A stretch of DNA of 50,038 bases from contig JAFKFI010000077.1 of NCBI GenBank assembly GCA_017307285.1, positions 1 to 50,038 of the forward strand. Reading direction: 5' to 3'. A program made the position numbers and the translations under genes. This document shows, piece by piece, positions 24,815 to 34,144 of this stretch (positions are counted from its first letter, which is position 1; each line of letters begins with the position of its first letter). The notes below the pieces were generated by a model. It ran no database searches. It was not told the origin of the DNA and worked only from the letters and a program-made list of their open reading frames with translations. The DNA comes from Alphaproteobacteria bacterium. Lineage in GTDB: Bacteria > Pseudomonadota > Alphaproteobacteria > Acetobacterales > Acetobacteraceae.

Positions 24815-25591
24815 TCACGCAGCTGTTTCCGTGGCCCCCGGATGCCGGCCGGCGCGCTGTGGCAGGAACACGATGCAGGCGATGATGAAGGCGGCGAGGA
24901 CGGCGGAGGCCTCGAAGCGGCCCAGCGCGAGCCCGCCGTGGGATACTGGCTTGTCGAGCAGATCGCCCACAGTGGCGCCGAGCGGCCGGGTCAGGATGAA
25001 GGCGCTCCAGAACAGCAGAGTCCGCGATATGTTGGTCAGGAAATAGGCCGCCGCGAGCACCGCAAGCCCGGCGGCGAACACCAGTGCGCCGCCCTCGTAG
25101 CCGAGCCCCATGCTGTCGGCCATCCAATCGCCGAGTGCCGTGCCCAGGGTCTGCGAGAACAGGATCGTTGCCCAGTAGAACGTCTCGACCTTGGGCGTCG
25201 TGATGGTGTTGACGGAGACGGAGCCGGCGGCGAGATACCAGATTCCGAGCGAGGCTAGCAGGAGCGCCAGCAGGATGAGCGATCCCCCGGGATACCCGAT
25301 CCCGAGCGAGCGATCGGCGAAATCCGCCATCGTGGTGCCCGCGGTCGTGGTCGCCACGATCACCGCCCAGTAGAGAAAGGGGTGGAAGGCCCGCGCCGAG
25401 ATCTGCGCTGCGACGAAGACCACGAATATCGCAATGAAGATGCCGCTGCTGATCGCGTAACCAAGGTTCAGGGTCATCGATAGTGCGTCACCGCCGGTCT
25501 CGCCCAGGGTCGTCGCGGCGATCTTGATGATCCAGAAGACGAGCGTGACCTCGGGAACCTTGGTCAGCGCAGCCCGTGTGATCCTGTCCAT
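24815..25591 (-). CDS. COG4705-type repeat membrane protein
   Basis: A 258-residue inner-membrane protein of about eight helices, with a four-fold internal repeat. KIAATTLGETGGDALSMTL, ATTTAGTTMADFADRSLGIG, FSQTLGTALGDWMADSMGLG and RPLGATVGDLLDKPVSHGGL each show a TLG(T/E)..GD pattern with buried acids. COG4705 members are annotated as membrane-anchored proteins of unknown function. The start MDRITRAALTKVPEVTLVFW (ATG 25591) matches this family. It converges on the SBP gene, 9 bp away. Confidence 0.82.
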   Translation of the reverse strand: MDRITRAALTKVPEVTLVFWIIKIAATTLGETGGDALSMTLNLGYAISSGIFIAIFVVFVAAQISARAFHPFLYWAVIVATTTAGTTMADFADRSLGIGYPGGSLILLALLLASLGIWYLAAGSVSVNTITTPKVETFYWATILFSQTLGTALGDWMADSMGLGYEGGALVFAAGLAVLAAAYFLTNISRTLLFWSAFILTRPLGATVGDLLDKPVSHGGLALGRFEASAVLAAFIIACIVFLPQRAGRHPGATETAA

Positions 25592-25617
25592 GTGTCCGGC
25601 CTTCGAGTGAGATGGGC

Positions 25618-25699
25618 GTCTAGACATCACCCGAAGGAACAGCCGTCCTGGGCGAAGCTCCCAATCAACGGTCTAGACCCTTGAGGGGTTTGTCTAGTG
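25618..25699. promoter_or_regulatory. Repeated GTCTAGAC palindromes upstream of the COG4705 gene
   Basis: The 8-bp palindrome GTCTAGAC occurs at 25618-25625 and 25671-25678, with a related GTCTAGTG at 25692-25699. All lie in the 159-bp gap before the minus-strand COG4705 gene, where its promoter should be. Possibly paired operator sites. A short CCC-TTGA-GGG hairpin lies between the last two. Confidence 0.35.
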
Positions 25700-25750
25700 G
25701 ACAGTGAATGCTTGTCCACATCGAGGCCGGCGCTCTTGCCAGTCAGCAAG

Positions 25751-26641
25751 CTACGCTTGCTTCAGCTCGATCAAGCTCCGCCTGATCTTTCGCCCGCGCA
25801 GGATCTTGTCCTCGATATACGCCGCATCCCCCCAGCGCACGGCGCGGGCCATCGCCTGGGCGTCCTCGGTGAAGCGGGCGAGCATTTCGAGCAGCGCCTC
25901 GCGGTTGTTGAGGAACACGTCGCGCCACATCGTCGGGTCGGAGGCGGCGATGCGGGTGAAGTCGCGGAAGCCGGAGGCGGCGAATTGCAGCACCTCCTGG
26001 CGGCTCTCGTCCTCGAGGTCGTCGGCGGTGCCGCAGATGGTGAAGGCGATCAGGTGCGGCAAATGGCTCACCACGGCGAGCACGCGGTCGTGGTGACCGG
26101 GCTCCATCGTCTCGACCAGTGAGCCGCAGCGCCGCCAGAGCTCGGCGATTTTCTCCACCGCCGCCTCGTCGGTGCCCGGCGGTGGGGTGAGCAGGGTCCA
26201 GCGGCCCTCGAACAGCGTGGTGAAACCGGAATCCGGGCCGGAATACTCGGTGCCGGCGATCGGGTGGGCCGGGACGAAATGCACCCCCTCCGGCACCAGC
26301 GGCCCGACATCGCGGATCACCGACTGCTTGGTCGAGCCGACATCGGTCAGCACCGCGTCTGGTGCGAGGTGCGGCGCGATGGCGGCGGCGATTTCGGCAT
26401 AGGCGCCGACCGGCGCGCACAGCATCACGCAGTCCGCCCCCTCGACCGCGCGGCCAAGGTCGGCCTCGATGCGGTGGGCGATGCCGAGCTCGCGCACCCG
26501 GTCGAGCGTCGCCTGGGTGCGTGCGCTCGCTACCACCTCACCGGCCAGGTCGCCGCGCTGCATGGCGATGCGCGCCACCGAGCTGCCGATCAGCCCGATC
26601 CCGATTAGCGCCAAGCGCTTGAAGATCGGTGCGTCAGCCAT
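25751..26641 (-). CDS. tyrC: Prephenate/arogenate (cyclohexadienyl) dehydrogenase
   Basis: This enzyme makes 4-hydroxyphenylpyruvate or tyrosine by NAD-dependent oxidative decarboxylation. The 296 residues show the Rossmann [33 protein letters not shown], the catalytic region [19 protein letters not shown] (His), and [20 protein letters not shown]. It matches the alphaproteobacterial TyrC family by size and lacks a fused chorismate mutase. It follows hisC with an 8-bp overlap. Confidence 0.95.
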   Translation of the reverse strand: MADAPIFKRLALIGIGLIGSSVARIAMQRGDLAGEVVASARTQATLDRVRELGIAHRIEADLGRAVEGADCVMLCAPVGAYAEIAAAIAPHLAPDAVLTDVGSTKQSVIRDVGPLVPEGVHFVPAHPIAGTEYSGPDSGFTTLFEGRWTLLTPPPGTDEAAVEKIAELWRRCGSLVETMEPGHHDRVLAVVSHLPHLIAFTICGTADDLEDESRQEVLQFAASGFRDFTRIAASDPTMWRDVFLNNREALLEMLARFTEDAQAMARAVRWGDAAYIEDKILRGRKIRRSLIELKQA

Positions 26642-27728
26642 GCCGTTCGGCCATGAACAGGGCCAGCGCCTCGGAGACGAGCGCGACCTCCTCCGCCGTG
26701 CCCACGGTGATGCGCAGGCAATGCGGCAAGCCGTAGCCGGCGACGCCGCGCACGATCACGCCGCGGCCGCGCAGGAAGGCATTGGCCGCGTCGGCCAGTG
26801 CCGGCGTGCCGAAGTCGGCGAGGACGAAGTTGCCCTCGCTCGGCCAGGTGCGGATGCCCGCCGCTTCCAAATTGGCAGCGAGTTTTGCCCGATACTCGGT
26901 GTTGTGCGCCCGGCTCATCTCCACCCAGCCCGGCGTCTCCAGCGCGGCGATGGCGGCGGCCTGGGCGGCAATCGACACGTTGAACGGGCCGCGCACGCGG
27001 TTGAGCACATCGACCACGGCCGGCGGCGCGTAGGCCCAGCCGATCCGCATGCCGCCGAGCCCGAACACCTTGCTGAAGGTGCGAGTCATGACCGTGTTAT
27101 CGCCGGCATCGACCAGGCGGATGCCGGGCTCGTAATCCTTGCGCTCCACGTACTCGGCGTAGGCCGCGTCGAGCACCAACAGCACCTCGGGGGGTAGCCC
27201 GGCGCGTAGGCGGTTGATTTCGGCCTCGGGCAGCATGGAGCCAGTCGGGTTGTTCGGGTTGGCGACGAACACGATCCGCGTGGCCGGCGAGACGGCGGCC
27301 AGCATCGCGTCGACGTCGGCGGTGAGATTTCGCTCCGGGGTCTTGCGGATGCGGCTGCCGGCGTATTGCCCGGCGATGGCGTAGATCGAGAAGCCGTGCT
27401 CGCTCATCACGATCTCGGTGCCAGGGCCGCCATAGGACAGGCAGAGCTGGTAGATGAGGTCGTCGGAGCCGGCGCCGCAGACGATGCGGGCGGGGTCGAG
27501 CGCGAATTTCGCCCCGAGCGCCCGGCGCAGGTCGGTCGCGGCACCGTCCGGGTAGCGGTGCAGCTCCTCGGACATGCGCCGGAATGCCTCCTGCGCGGCC
27601 GGCGGGGCGCCGAACGCGCCCTCGTTGGAGGACAGCTTGATCACCCGGTTGATGCCGGGGAGCTTCGACTCGCCGCCGATATACGGGTTGATGGTGAGGA
27701 TTTCGGGGCGCGGGCGTGGGTTTGTCAT
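26634..27728 (-). CDS. hisC: Histidinol-phosphate aminotransferase
   Basis: A PLP-dependent class I/II aminotransferase acting on imidazole acetol phosphate in histidine synthesis, and probably on aromatic 2-oxoacids, as often seen with a tyrC partner. The 364 residues have [47 protein letters not shown], the PLP Lys in [20 protein letters not shown], and [21 protein letters not shown]. It leads a two-gene minus-strand operon with tyrC and diverges from metX across 113 bp. Pairing with TyrC suggests it transaminates phenylpyruvate-type substrates. Confidence 0.95.
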   Translation of the reverse strand: MTNPRPRPEILTINPYIGGESKLPGINRVIKLSSNEGAFGAPPAAQEAFRRMSEELHRYPDGAATDLRRALGAKFALDPARIVCGAGSDDLIYQLCLSYGGPGTEIVMSEHGFSIYAIAGQYAGSRIRKTPERNLTADVDAMLAAVSPATRIVFVANPNNPTGSMLPEAEINRLRAGLPPEVLLVLDAAYAEYVERKDYEPGIRLVDAGDNTVMTRTFSKVFGLGGMRIGWAYAPPAVVDVLNRVRGPFNVSIAAQAAAIAALETPGWVEMSRAHNTEYRAKLAANLEAAGIRTWPSEGNFVLADFGTPALADAANAFLRGRGVIVRGVAGYGLPHCLRITVGTAEEVALVSEALALFMAERHG

Positions 27729-27841
27729 CTTGGGGCGCCTCCTTCGGCGTCCGGGCAGGAGGCGGCGGAGCGGGCCGAACTGATACCGGAACCGCCCTGC
27801 CCTGAAAACCCGCCCAGTTGCCCCCAGATAGCCGATTGCCT

Positions 27842-29032
27842 ATGCACGCACGCCCCCTCAACTACCGGCCAGCGATGGACCAGACCGATACCCTCGCCGA
27901 GATCGACCACAGCCACGTCACCTTCCCCGAGGGACTGACGCTGGATTGCGGGGTGACGCTGCCGGAGCTCACGGTGGCCTACCGCACCTACGGCACCCTG
28001 AACGCCGAGCGGACCAACGCGATCCTGATCTGCCACGCCCTCACGCTCGACCAATACGTCGCCGAGCCCAGCCCCGTGACCGGCAAGCCCGGCTGGTGGG
28101 ACAGCGTGGTCGGCCCCGGCCTGCCGATCGACACTGACCGGTTTTTCGTCCTCTGCGCCAACGTGCTCGGCGGCTGCATGGGCAGCACCGGGCCGCGCAG
28201 TCCTCGGACCGAAGGCGGCGAGCCCTGGGGGATCGATTTCCCGCCCGTGACGATCCGCGACATGGTCCGTGCGCAGAAGCGACTCACCGAGCATCTCGGC
28301 ATCACGCGGCTGTTCGCGGTGATCGGCGGCTCGATGGGAGGGATGCAGGTGCTGGAATGGGCGGCGACCTACCCGGACGCGGTGTTCGCCGCTGTGCCGG
28401 TCGCCGCTGCGTCTTACCACTCGGCGCAGAACATCGCCTTCCACGAGGTCGGGCGGCAGGCGATCTTCGCCGACCCGGACTGGCAGGGCGGCCAGTATTG
28501 GCGCACGGGGCGCATCCCGGCGCGTGGGCTGGCGGTGGCACGGATGTGCGCGCATATCACCTATCTCAGCGAGCAGGCGCTCACCCGCAAGTTCGGCCGC
28601 CGCATCCAGGCGGCACCCAAGGCCGCCGAGGAGGCGATCGGCCTGTTCGGTGACATGTTCGAGGTGCAGAGCTACCTGCGCCACCAGGGCAGCACCTTCG
28701 TCAACCGCTTCGACGCCAACTCCTATCTCACCATCACCCGCGCGATGGACTATTTCGATATCGCCGCCGAGCACGAGGGCGACCTCGCCGCCGCCTTCCG
28801 CGGCACCCGCACGCGGTTCTGCATCGTCTCGTTCAGCTCCGACTGGCTGTTTCCCACTGAGGAAAGCCGGGCGGTGGCGCGGGCGCTCAACGGTGTGGCG
28901 GCCAATGTGAGTTTCGTCGAGATCGCCACCGACAAGGGCCACGACGCCTTCCTGCTCGATGAGCCGGACTTCCATCGCACGCTGGCCGGCTTCCTTTCGG
29001 GCTGCGCCGAGCACGCCGGCCTCGCCGAATGA
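27842..29032 (+). CDS. metX: Homoserine O-acetyltransferase (MetX family)
   Basis: MetX acylates homoserine for methionine synthesis. The 396-residue alpha/beta-hydrolase has [40 protein letters not shown], the oxyanion/nucleophile region [23 protein letters not shown] (Asp) and [10 protein letters not shown] (His). Proteobacterial MetX may use acetyl- or succinyl-CoA. Starts at 27842 (used) or 27875 ([10 protein letters not shown]) are both plausible, as neither has a strong ribosome-binding site. The stop overlaps metW by 4 bp. Confidence 0.94.
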   Translation: MHARPLNYRPAMDQTDTLAEIDHSHVTFPEGLTLDCGVTLPELTVAYRTYGTLNAERTNAILICHALTLDQYVAEPSPVTGKPGWWDSVVGPGLPIDTDRFFVLCANVLGGCMGSTGPRSPRTEGGEPWGIDFPPVTIRDMVRAQKRLTEHLGITRLFAVIGGSMGGMQVLEWAATYPDAVFAAVPVAAASYHSAQNIAFHEVGRQAIFADPDWQGGQYWRTGRIPARGLAVARMCAHITYLSEQALTRKFGRRIQAAPKAAEEAIGLFGDMFEVQSYLRHQGSTFVNRFDANSYLTITRAMDYFDIAAEHEGDLAAAFRGTRTRFCIVSFSSDWLFPTEESRAVARALNGVAANVSFVEIATDKGHDAFLLDEPDFHRTLAGFLSGCAEHAGLAE

Positions 29033-29667
29033 GCAAGCACGATCCGGTCCGCTACGTCGCCAAGAACATGCGGCTCGACCTCGCGTTGATCGCGGGGATG
29101 ATCGAGCCACGCTCGCGCGTGCTCGACATCGGCTGCGGCGACGGAATGCTGATCGAGCATCTGTTCCGCACCAAGGGGTGCGACGCGCGCGGCATCGAGA
29201 TCGACATGACCGAGGTGACGCGCGCCGTCGCGCACGGGATGCCGGTGATGCACGGCGACGCTGACCAGGACCTCGCGCACTACCCGGATGCGGCGTTCGA
29301 CTACGTGGTGCTGTCGCGCACCTTGCAGGCCGTCGAGCGGCCGCGCGAGGTGCTGCGACAAATGCTGCGCATCGGCACGCGCGCGGTGGTGAGCTTTCCC
29401 AATTTCGGCCATTGGCGCGTGCGCTGGCAGCTGCTGCGCACCGGGCGGATGCCGATGACCGCGACGTGGGACCGCGCGTGGTACGAGACGCCCAACATCC
29501 ACCCCTGCACGGTGCGCGACTTCTTCGACCTGTGCGCGCGCGAGGGCTACGTTGTCGAGCGCTGGCTCGCTGCCGACGACGCCGGCCGCCGGGCGCCCTG
29601 GCGGCGGTTCCCGAGGCTCGCCAACCTGTTCGGCGAGCAGGCGCTGTTTCTGCTGAGGCGGGCTTAG
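29029..29667 (+). CDS. metW: Methionine biosynthesis protein MetW
   Basis: A 212-residue methyltransferase-fold protein that partners MetX. It has [18 protein letters not shown] (SAM-type motif I), [39 protein letters not shown] and [15 protein letters not shown]. MetW proteins are described as required for MetX activity in several bacteria. The ATG is coupled to the metX stop (ATGA). The stop TAG is followed within 5 bp by the first REP copy of locus 4. Confidence 0.95.
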   Translation: MSKHDPVRYVAKNMRLDLALIAGMIEPRSRVLDIGCGDGMLIEHLFRTKGCDARGIEIDMTEVTRAVAHGMPVMHGDADQDLAHYPDAAFDYVVLSRTLQAVERPREVLRQMLRIGTRAVVSFPNFGHWRVRWQLLRTGRMPMTATWDRAWYETPNIHPCTVRDFFDLCAREGYVVERWLAADDAGRRAPWRRFPRLANLFGEQALFLLRRA

Positions 29668-29670
29668 AGT

Positions 29671-29742
29671 GGCGGACTGAAGTCCGCCCTACGCGGTTCG
29701 GCGGGTGCCGTCCTCGCTTCGTAGGGCGGACTTCAGTCCGCC
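29671..29742. repeat. REP-like inverted pair (GTAG family), locus 4
   Basis: Copies at 29671-29693 (stem GGCGGACT...AGTCCGCC then CTACG) and 29721-29742 (GTAG, then the same stem), with heads inward. They lie in the 120-bp gap between metW and the dihydroxyacetone kinase gene. Confidence 0.9.
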
Positions 29743-29787
29743 ACCTGGTGCCGCCAAGTTCATTCTAGCGGCCACGGGAGCGGCGCC

Positions 29788-31491
29788 ATGAAAAAACTCA
29801 TCAACAACCCCCTCCAAGTCGTCCCCGAGATGCTGGAGGGCTTGGTTGCGCTGCACCCCGGTCTCGCGCTGCTCGATGGCGAGAATGTCGTGGTCCGCGC
29901 CGACCCCAACGCGGGCGCCCAAGTCGCCCTGATCGCGGGCGGCGGCGCGGGGCACGAGCCGGCCCACGCCGGCTATGTCGGCCCCGGCCTGCTGAGCGCC
30001 GCGGTATCGGGCGACGTGGTCACCTCGCCCAGCACCGACGCGGTGCTCGCCGCCATCCGCGCCGTCGCGGGGCCGGCGGGTGTGCTGCTGATCGTCAAGA
30101 ACTACACCGGCGACCGGCTGAATTTCGGCCTTGCCGCCGAGATCGCCCGCGCTGACGGCATCCCGGCCGACATGGTGATCGTCGATGACGACGTGGCCCT
30201 GCCCACCGGCGAGGGCACCGCCGGGCGGCGCGGCATTGCGGGGGCCGTGCTGATCCACAAGGTCGCCGGCGCTGCGGCGGCCGCCGGCCTGCCGCTCGAC
30301 GCGGTGAAGCGCGAGGCGGCGGCGGCGATCGCCTCGCTCGGCACGATGGGCGTTGCCCTCTCGCCCTGCACCGTCCCGGCGGCCGGCGAGCCCGGCTTCA
30401 CCCTGCGGCCGGATGAGATCGAGCTTGGCCTCGGCATCCACGGGGAGCCCGGCGTGCGTCGTGGTCGGATCGAGCCGGCCGACGCCTTGGTGACGGAACT
30501 CGTCTCCCGCATCCTCGACGATCGCGGCATCGAGCGCGGCGAGCGGGTGGCGTTGCTGGTGAACAATCTCGGCGGTACCCCTGCGATGGAGCTCGCCATC
30601 GTCGCCCGGCGCGCGGTCGGCCTGCTCGCCGAGCGCGGCATCGTGGTGGAGCGCGCGTGGTGCGGCAGCTTTCTGACGGCGCTGGAAATGGCCGGGTGCT
30701 CGATCTCGCTGCTGCGGCTCGATGACGAACGCCTTGCCCGGCTCGACGCGCCTGCCAGCGCCCCCGCCTGGGTGCGTGGTAGTGGCCCGGCGTCCGTGGG
30801 GCGGCCGAGGCTGCCGGTGGAGGGCGTCGCCGCGCCGCGTCACGACGCCGGGCGGCCAGCCAACGAAGGGTTGGTCCGCGTGCTTGGCGCCGTGGCGGAG
30901 GCGCTGCGGCAGGCCGAGCCGCGCCTCACGACGATGGACCGCGAGGTCGGCGATGGCGATCTCGGCATCAGCCTGGCCCGCGGCGCCGCGGCGATCCTGC
31001 GCGAGCTGCCCGCGCTGGAAGTCGAGCCCTCGGCCGCGCTCCGGCATTTGTCGCTGAGCATCCGCCGGTCGGTGGCCGGCACCTCCGGGCCGCTCTATGC
31101 CATGTTCCTGCTGCGCGGCGCCGGCGCGCTGGTGGGGGCCGGCGCCGCGCCGGATGCGGCTGCCTGGGCACGTGCTCTCGCCGCCGGCTGCGAGGGCGTG
31201 ATGGCGCTCGGCGGCGCGCAGGCGGGGGACCGGACCATGCTCGACGCGCTGGTGCCCGCCGCCGAGGCGCTGCAATCGGGCTTGTGCGCCGGCCGTCCGT
31301 GGCACGAGGCGCTGGCCGAGGCGGTGGCGGCCGCCCGCGAAGGCGCCGCGCGCACCGCCGCGATGGCGCCAAGGCGCGGCCGGTCGAGCTATCTCGGCGA
31401 CCGCGCCCTCGGCCATGTCGACCCCGGCGCCGAGGCGGTGGCGATCTGGCTGGCGGCGGTCCAACATGCGCTCGCACCGTCGGGGGCGTGA
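29788..31491 (+). CDS. Dihydroxyacetone kinase, DhaK-DhaL fused
   Basis: An ATP-dependent kinase that phosphorylates dihydroxyacetone (or related trioses). The 567 residues contain the DAK1 (DhaK) domain, about 1-330, with INNPLQVVPEMLEGLVALHP, ALIAGGGAGHEPAHAGYVG and the covalent substrate His in ELGLGIHGEPGVRRG. After a linker comes DAK2 (DhaL, about 365-565) with the ATP/Mg motif DREVGDGDLGISLARGA and SGPLYAMFLLRGAGALVGAG. Fusion indicates the ATP-type rather than the PEP-dependent enzyme. The aldolase Fda, 24 kb away, makes its product's partner, but a functional link is inference. Confidence 0.92.
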   Translation: MKKLINNPLQVVPEMLEGLVALHPGLALLDGENVVVRADPNAGAQVALIAGGGAGHEPAHAGYVGPGLLSAAVSGDVVTSPSTDAVLAAIRAVAGPAGVLLIVKNYTGDRLNFGLAAEIARADGIPADMVIVDDDVALPTGEGTAGRRGIAGAVLIHKVAGAAAAAGLPLDAVKREAAAAIASLGTMGVALSPCTVPAAGEPGFTLRPDEIELGLGIHGEPGVRRGRIEPADALVTELVSRILDDRGIERGERVALLVNNLGGTPAMELAIVARRAVGLLAERGIVVERAWCGSFLTALEMAGCSISLLRLDDERLARLDAPASAPAWVRGSGPASVGRPRLPVEGVAAPRHDAGRPANEGLVRVLGAVAEALRQAEPRLTTMDREVGDGDLGISLARGAAAILRELPALEVEPSAALRHLSLSIRRSVAGTSGPLYAMFLLRGAGALVGAGAAPDAAAWARALAAGCEGVMALGGAQAGDRTMLDALVPAAEALQSGLCAGRPWHEALAEAVAAAREGAARTAAMAPRRGRSSYLGDRALGHVDPGAEAVAIWLAAVQHALAPSGA

Positions 31492-31504
31492 GGGAGGAAA
31501 AGTA

Positions 31505-31813
31505 ATGGCGAAGGCGTATCTGGTGGTCCGCTCCGTGGTGGACGAGGCGACGCGGCCGGCGTTCGACCGGTGGTATTCCACCGAGCACCTGCCCGACGCG
31601 GTGCGGGATTTCGGCGTGAAGCGCGGCTGGCGCGGCTGGAGTCGCACCGACCCCTCGATGCATCTCGCCTTCTACGAATTCGCCGATGTCGCGGCGGTGC
31701 AACGCGCTCAAGCCTCCGACGCGACCCGTGCGCTGGTTGCCGAATTCGACCGCGCCTTCCCGAAGGTCACGCGGACCCGCGAGATCATCGAGGTCGCCGA
31801 CGAGATTGGGTAG
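31505..31813 (+). CDS. EthD-like dimeric alpha/beta-barrel protein
   Basis: A 102-residue small protein beginning MAKAYLVVRSVVDEATRPAF. Strand-helix pattern AYLVVRSVV, FDRWYSTEHLPDAVRDFGV, MHLAFYEFADVAAVQRAQAS and FPKVTRTREIIEVADEIG resembles the dimeric alpha/beta-barrel (ABM/EthD) superfamily. The ribosome-binding GAGGGAGGAAA precedes the ATG. It follows the dihydroxyacetone kinase by 13 bp and is probably cotranscribed. No function is assigned. Confidence 0.75.
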   Translation: MAKAYLVVRSVVDEATRPAFDRWYSTEHLPDAVRDFGVKRGWRGWSRTDPSMHLAFYEFADVAAVQRAQASDATRALVAEFDRAFPKVTRTREIIEVADEIG

Positions 31814-31819
31814 ATCGGC

Positions 31820-31842
31820 GGCGGGATAAATCCCGCCCTACG
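31820..31842. repeat. REP-like element (GTAG family), locus 5, single copy
   Basis: A single GGCGGGATAAATCCCGCC stem followed by CTACG (31820-31842), between the convergent EthD-like gene and uvrB. The TAG stop of uvrB (complement of 31838-31840) is within its tail. Confidence 0.8.
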
Positions 31843-34036
31843 GGCCTCGGCGCCGGCGCGGCCCACCGCTGCCCCGCCGCTTGGCGGGATCGTAGCCGCC
31901 GCCGCCCGGCCCCATCGGCTCGGGCGTGCGGTCGCGGCGCGGGCGGGAGGCAGCGGAGGCAATCGGGGGTGGTTCTAGGCCGAGCTCCAGCGCCTCCAGG
32001 CGCCGGATCTCGTCGCGCAGTCGGCCGGCTTCCTCGAATTCGAGGTCGGCGGCGGCGGCGCGCATCCGCTTCTCGAGCTCGGCGATGGTCGACTTGAGGT
32101 CCTTGCCGACGAACTCCGAGACCGCCGCGTCGCGCACCGGGGCGACCGTGATGTAGTCCTGCTCGAACACCGAGGACAGCACCTGGCCGATCTGCTTCTT
32201 GACCGATTGCGGGGTGATGCCGTGCGCCTCGTTCCACGCGGTCTGCTTGGCGCGCCGCCGCTCGGTTTCCTCAATCGCGCGTCGTAGGCTGTTGGTCATC
32301 GCATCGGCGTAGAGGATCACCCGCCCCTCGACGTTGCGCGCGGCGCGGCCGATGGTCTGGATCAGCGACGTGCCGGAGCGGAGGAAGCCTTCCTTGTCGG
32401 CATCGAGGATCGCCACCAGCGCGCATTCGGGAATGTCCAAGCCCTCGCGCAGCAGGTTGATCCCGACCAGCACGTCGAACACGCCGAGCCTGAGGTCGCG
32501 GATGATGTCGATGCGTTCCAGCGTGTCGATGTCGGAGTGCAGGTAGCGCACCTTGACGCCGTGCTCGGTGAGGTATTCGGTGAGGTCTTCCGCCATGCGC
32601 TTGGTGAGTGTCGTGACCAGCACGCGCCCGCCGCGCTTGGCGACATCCCGGCACTCGGCGAGCAGGTCGTCGACCTGGCGCTCGACGGGCCGCACCTCCG
32701 TCACCGGGTCGATCAGCCCGGTCGGCCGGATCACCTGCTCGGCGAACACGCCTTGCGTGCGCTCCATCTCCCACGGGCCGGGGGTGGCGCTGACGAACAC
32801 GGTCTGCGGCCGGAAGCGCTCCCACTCCTCGAATTTGAGCGGCCGGTTGTCGACGCAGGAGGGCAGGCGGAAGCCGAACTCGGAGAGGATGGATTTGCGC
32901 GCGAAGTCGCCTTTGAACATGCCGCCGATCTGCGGCACCGTGACGTGGCTTTCATCCACGATCAGCAGCGCGTTCTCCGGCAAATACTCGAACAAAGTCG
33001 GCGGCGGCTCGCCGGGATTGCGGCCCGAGAGATAGCGCGAATAGTTCTCGATGCCTTTGCAGGAGCCCGTGGTCTCCATCATCTCGATGTCGAACGTGCA
33101 GCGCTGCTGCAGCCGCTCGACCTCCAGCAGCTTGCCCTGGGTAGACAATTCCGCCAGCCGCTCCTTGAGCTCGATCTTGATGTCGCCGATCGCCTGCGCG
33201 AGCGTCGGGCGCGGGGTGACGTAGTGGCTGTTCGCGTAGACGGTTACGCTGTCCAGCGCCGCCATGCGCTCGCCGGTCAGCGGGTCGAACTCGTGGATGC
33301 CCTCGATCTCGTCGCCGAACAGCGTGATGCGCCAGGCGCGGTCCTCGTAATGGCTCGGGAAGATGTCCACCGTCTCGCCGCGCAGCCGGAAGGTGCCGCG
33401 CTGGAATGCCGCGTCGTTGCGGCGGTATTGCAGTTCCACGAGTGCCTTGGCGAGCTTGTCGCGATCGATGCGCCCGCCGGTCTCCAGCTTCACCGTCATG
33501 CGCGAGTAGGTCTCGACCGAGCCGATGCCGTAGATGCAGGACACCGAGGCGACGATGATGACGTCGTTGCGCTCCAGCAGCGCCTGGGTGGCGGCGTGGC
33601 GCATCCGGTCGATCTGCTCGTTGATCTGCGCGTCCTTTTCGATATAGGTGTCGGTGCGCGGGACGTAGGCTTCCGGCTGGTAGTAGTCGTAGTAGCTGAC
33701 GAAGTATTCGACGGCGTTGTCGGGGAAGAAGCTCTTCATCTCGCCGTAGAGCTGCGCCGCCAGCGTCTTGTTGGGCGCCAGCACCAGGGTCGGCTTCTGC
33801 ACCGCCTCGATGACCTTCGCCATCGTGAAGGTCTTGCCCGAGCCGGTGACACCGAGCAGCACCTGGTCCTGCTCGGCTGCTTCCACCCCGCGCACTAAAT
33901 CGCGGATGGCGGTCGGCTGGTCGCCGTTGGGCTGGTAATCCGAGACCACGCGCAGTTGCCGCGTCACCGGCTTGGGCGGCTGGCGCGGCGGCATGAACAG
34001 CATCGGCGGGGTCGGACGGACGAGCGTCTGGGACAT
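31838..34036 (-). CDS. uvrB: Excinuclease ABC subunit B
   Basis: UvrB is the damage-verifying ATPase of nucleotide excision repair. The 732 residues include Walker [21 protein letters not shown], the beta-hairpin [33 protein letters not shown] (motif II), [12 protein letters not shown]-like [20 protein letters not shown], and [16 protein letters not shown]. The C-terminal UVR domain ([19 protein letters not shown]) is followed by a Gly/Arg-rich tail with [17 protein letters not shown]-like sequence. The start at 34036 matches the family; the frame stays open further upstream without coding content. It diverges from the HerA-like ATPase gene. Confidence 0.97.
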   Translation of the reverse strand: MSQTLVRPTPPMLFMPPRQPPKPVTRQLRVVSDYQPNGDQPTAIRDLVRGVEAAEQDQVLLGVTGSGKTFTMAKVIEAVQKPTLVLAPNKTLAAQLYGEMKSFFPDNAVEYFVSYYDYYQPEAYVPRTDTYIEKDAQINEQIDRMRHAATQALLERNDVIIVASVSCIYGIGSVETYSRMTVKLETGGRIDRDKLAKALVELQYRRNDAAFQRGTFRLRGETVDIFPSHYEDRAWRITLFGDEIEGIHEFDPLTGERMAALDSVTVYANSHYVTPRPTLAQAIGDIKIELKERLAELSTQGKLLEVERLQQRCTFDIEMMETTGSCKGIENYSRYLSGRNPGEPPPTLFEYLPENALLIVDESHVTVPQIGGMFKGDFARKSILSEFGFRLPSCVDNRPLKFEEWERFRPQTVFVSATPGPWEMERTQGVFAEQVIRPTGLIDPVTEVRPVERQVDDLLAECRDVAKRGGRVLVTTLTKRMAEDLTEYLTEHGVKVRYLHSDIDTLERIDIIRDLRLGVFDVLVGINLLREGLDIPECALVAILDADKEGFLRSGTSLIQTIGRAARNVEGRVILYADAMTNSLRRAIEETERRRAKQTAWNEAHGITPQSVKKQIGQVLSSVFEQDYITVAPVRDAAVSEFVGKDLKSTIAELEKRMRAAAADLEFEEAGRLRDEIRRLEALELGLEPPPIASAASRPRRDRTPEPMGPGGGGYDPAKRRGSGGPRRRRGP

Positions 34037-34144
34037 GCGGCGGGGTTTCCTGGCAGCGGGGAGTGATATGTGGAGCAGGCGCCCGGCACGCCACCCCCCG
34101 AATCGGATGCTATTGTCGTTGCTCGGCGAACCGGCGGGCAAGGT

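Noticed and set aside
25671-25695. T7-like terminator (CCCTTGAGGGGTTT)
   Set aside because: Only a 3-4 bp stem and no long T-tract; position is upstream of both flanking genes' starts or ends in doubtful order.
27729-27841. A SAM riboswitch before metX
   Set aside because: No recognisable SAM-I, SAM-II or SAM/SAH core in the 113-bp gap.
29689-31647. Long antisense open frame over the dihydroxyacetone kinase gene
   Set aside because: Arg/Gly/Ala/His-rich shadow typical of GC-rich DNA; the plus strand carries clear DAK1/DAK2 motifs.
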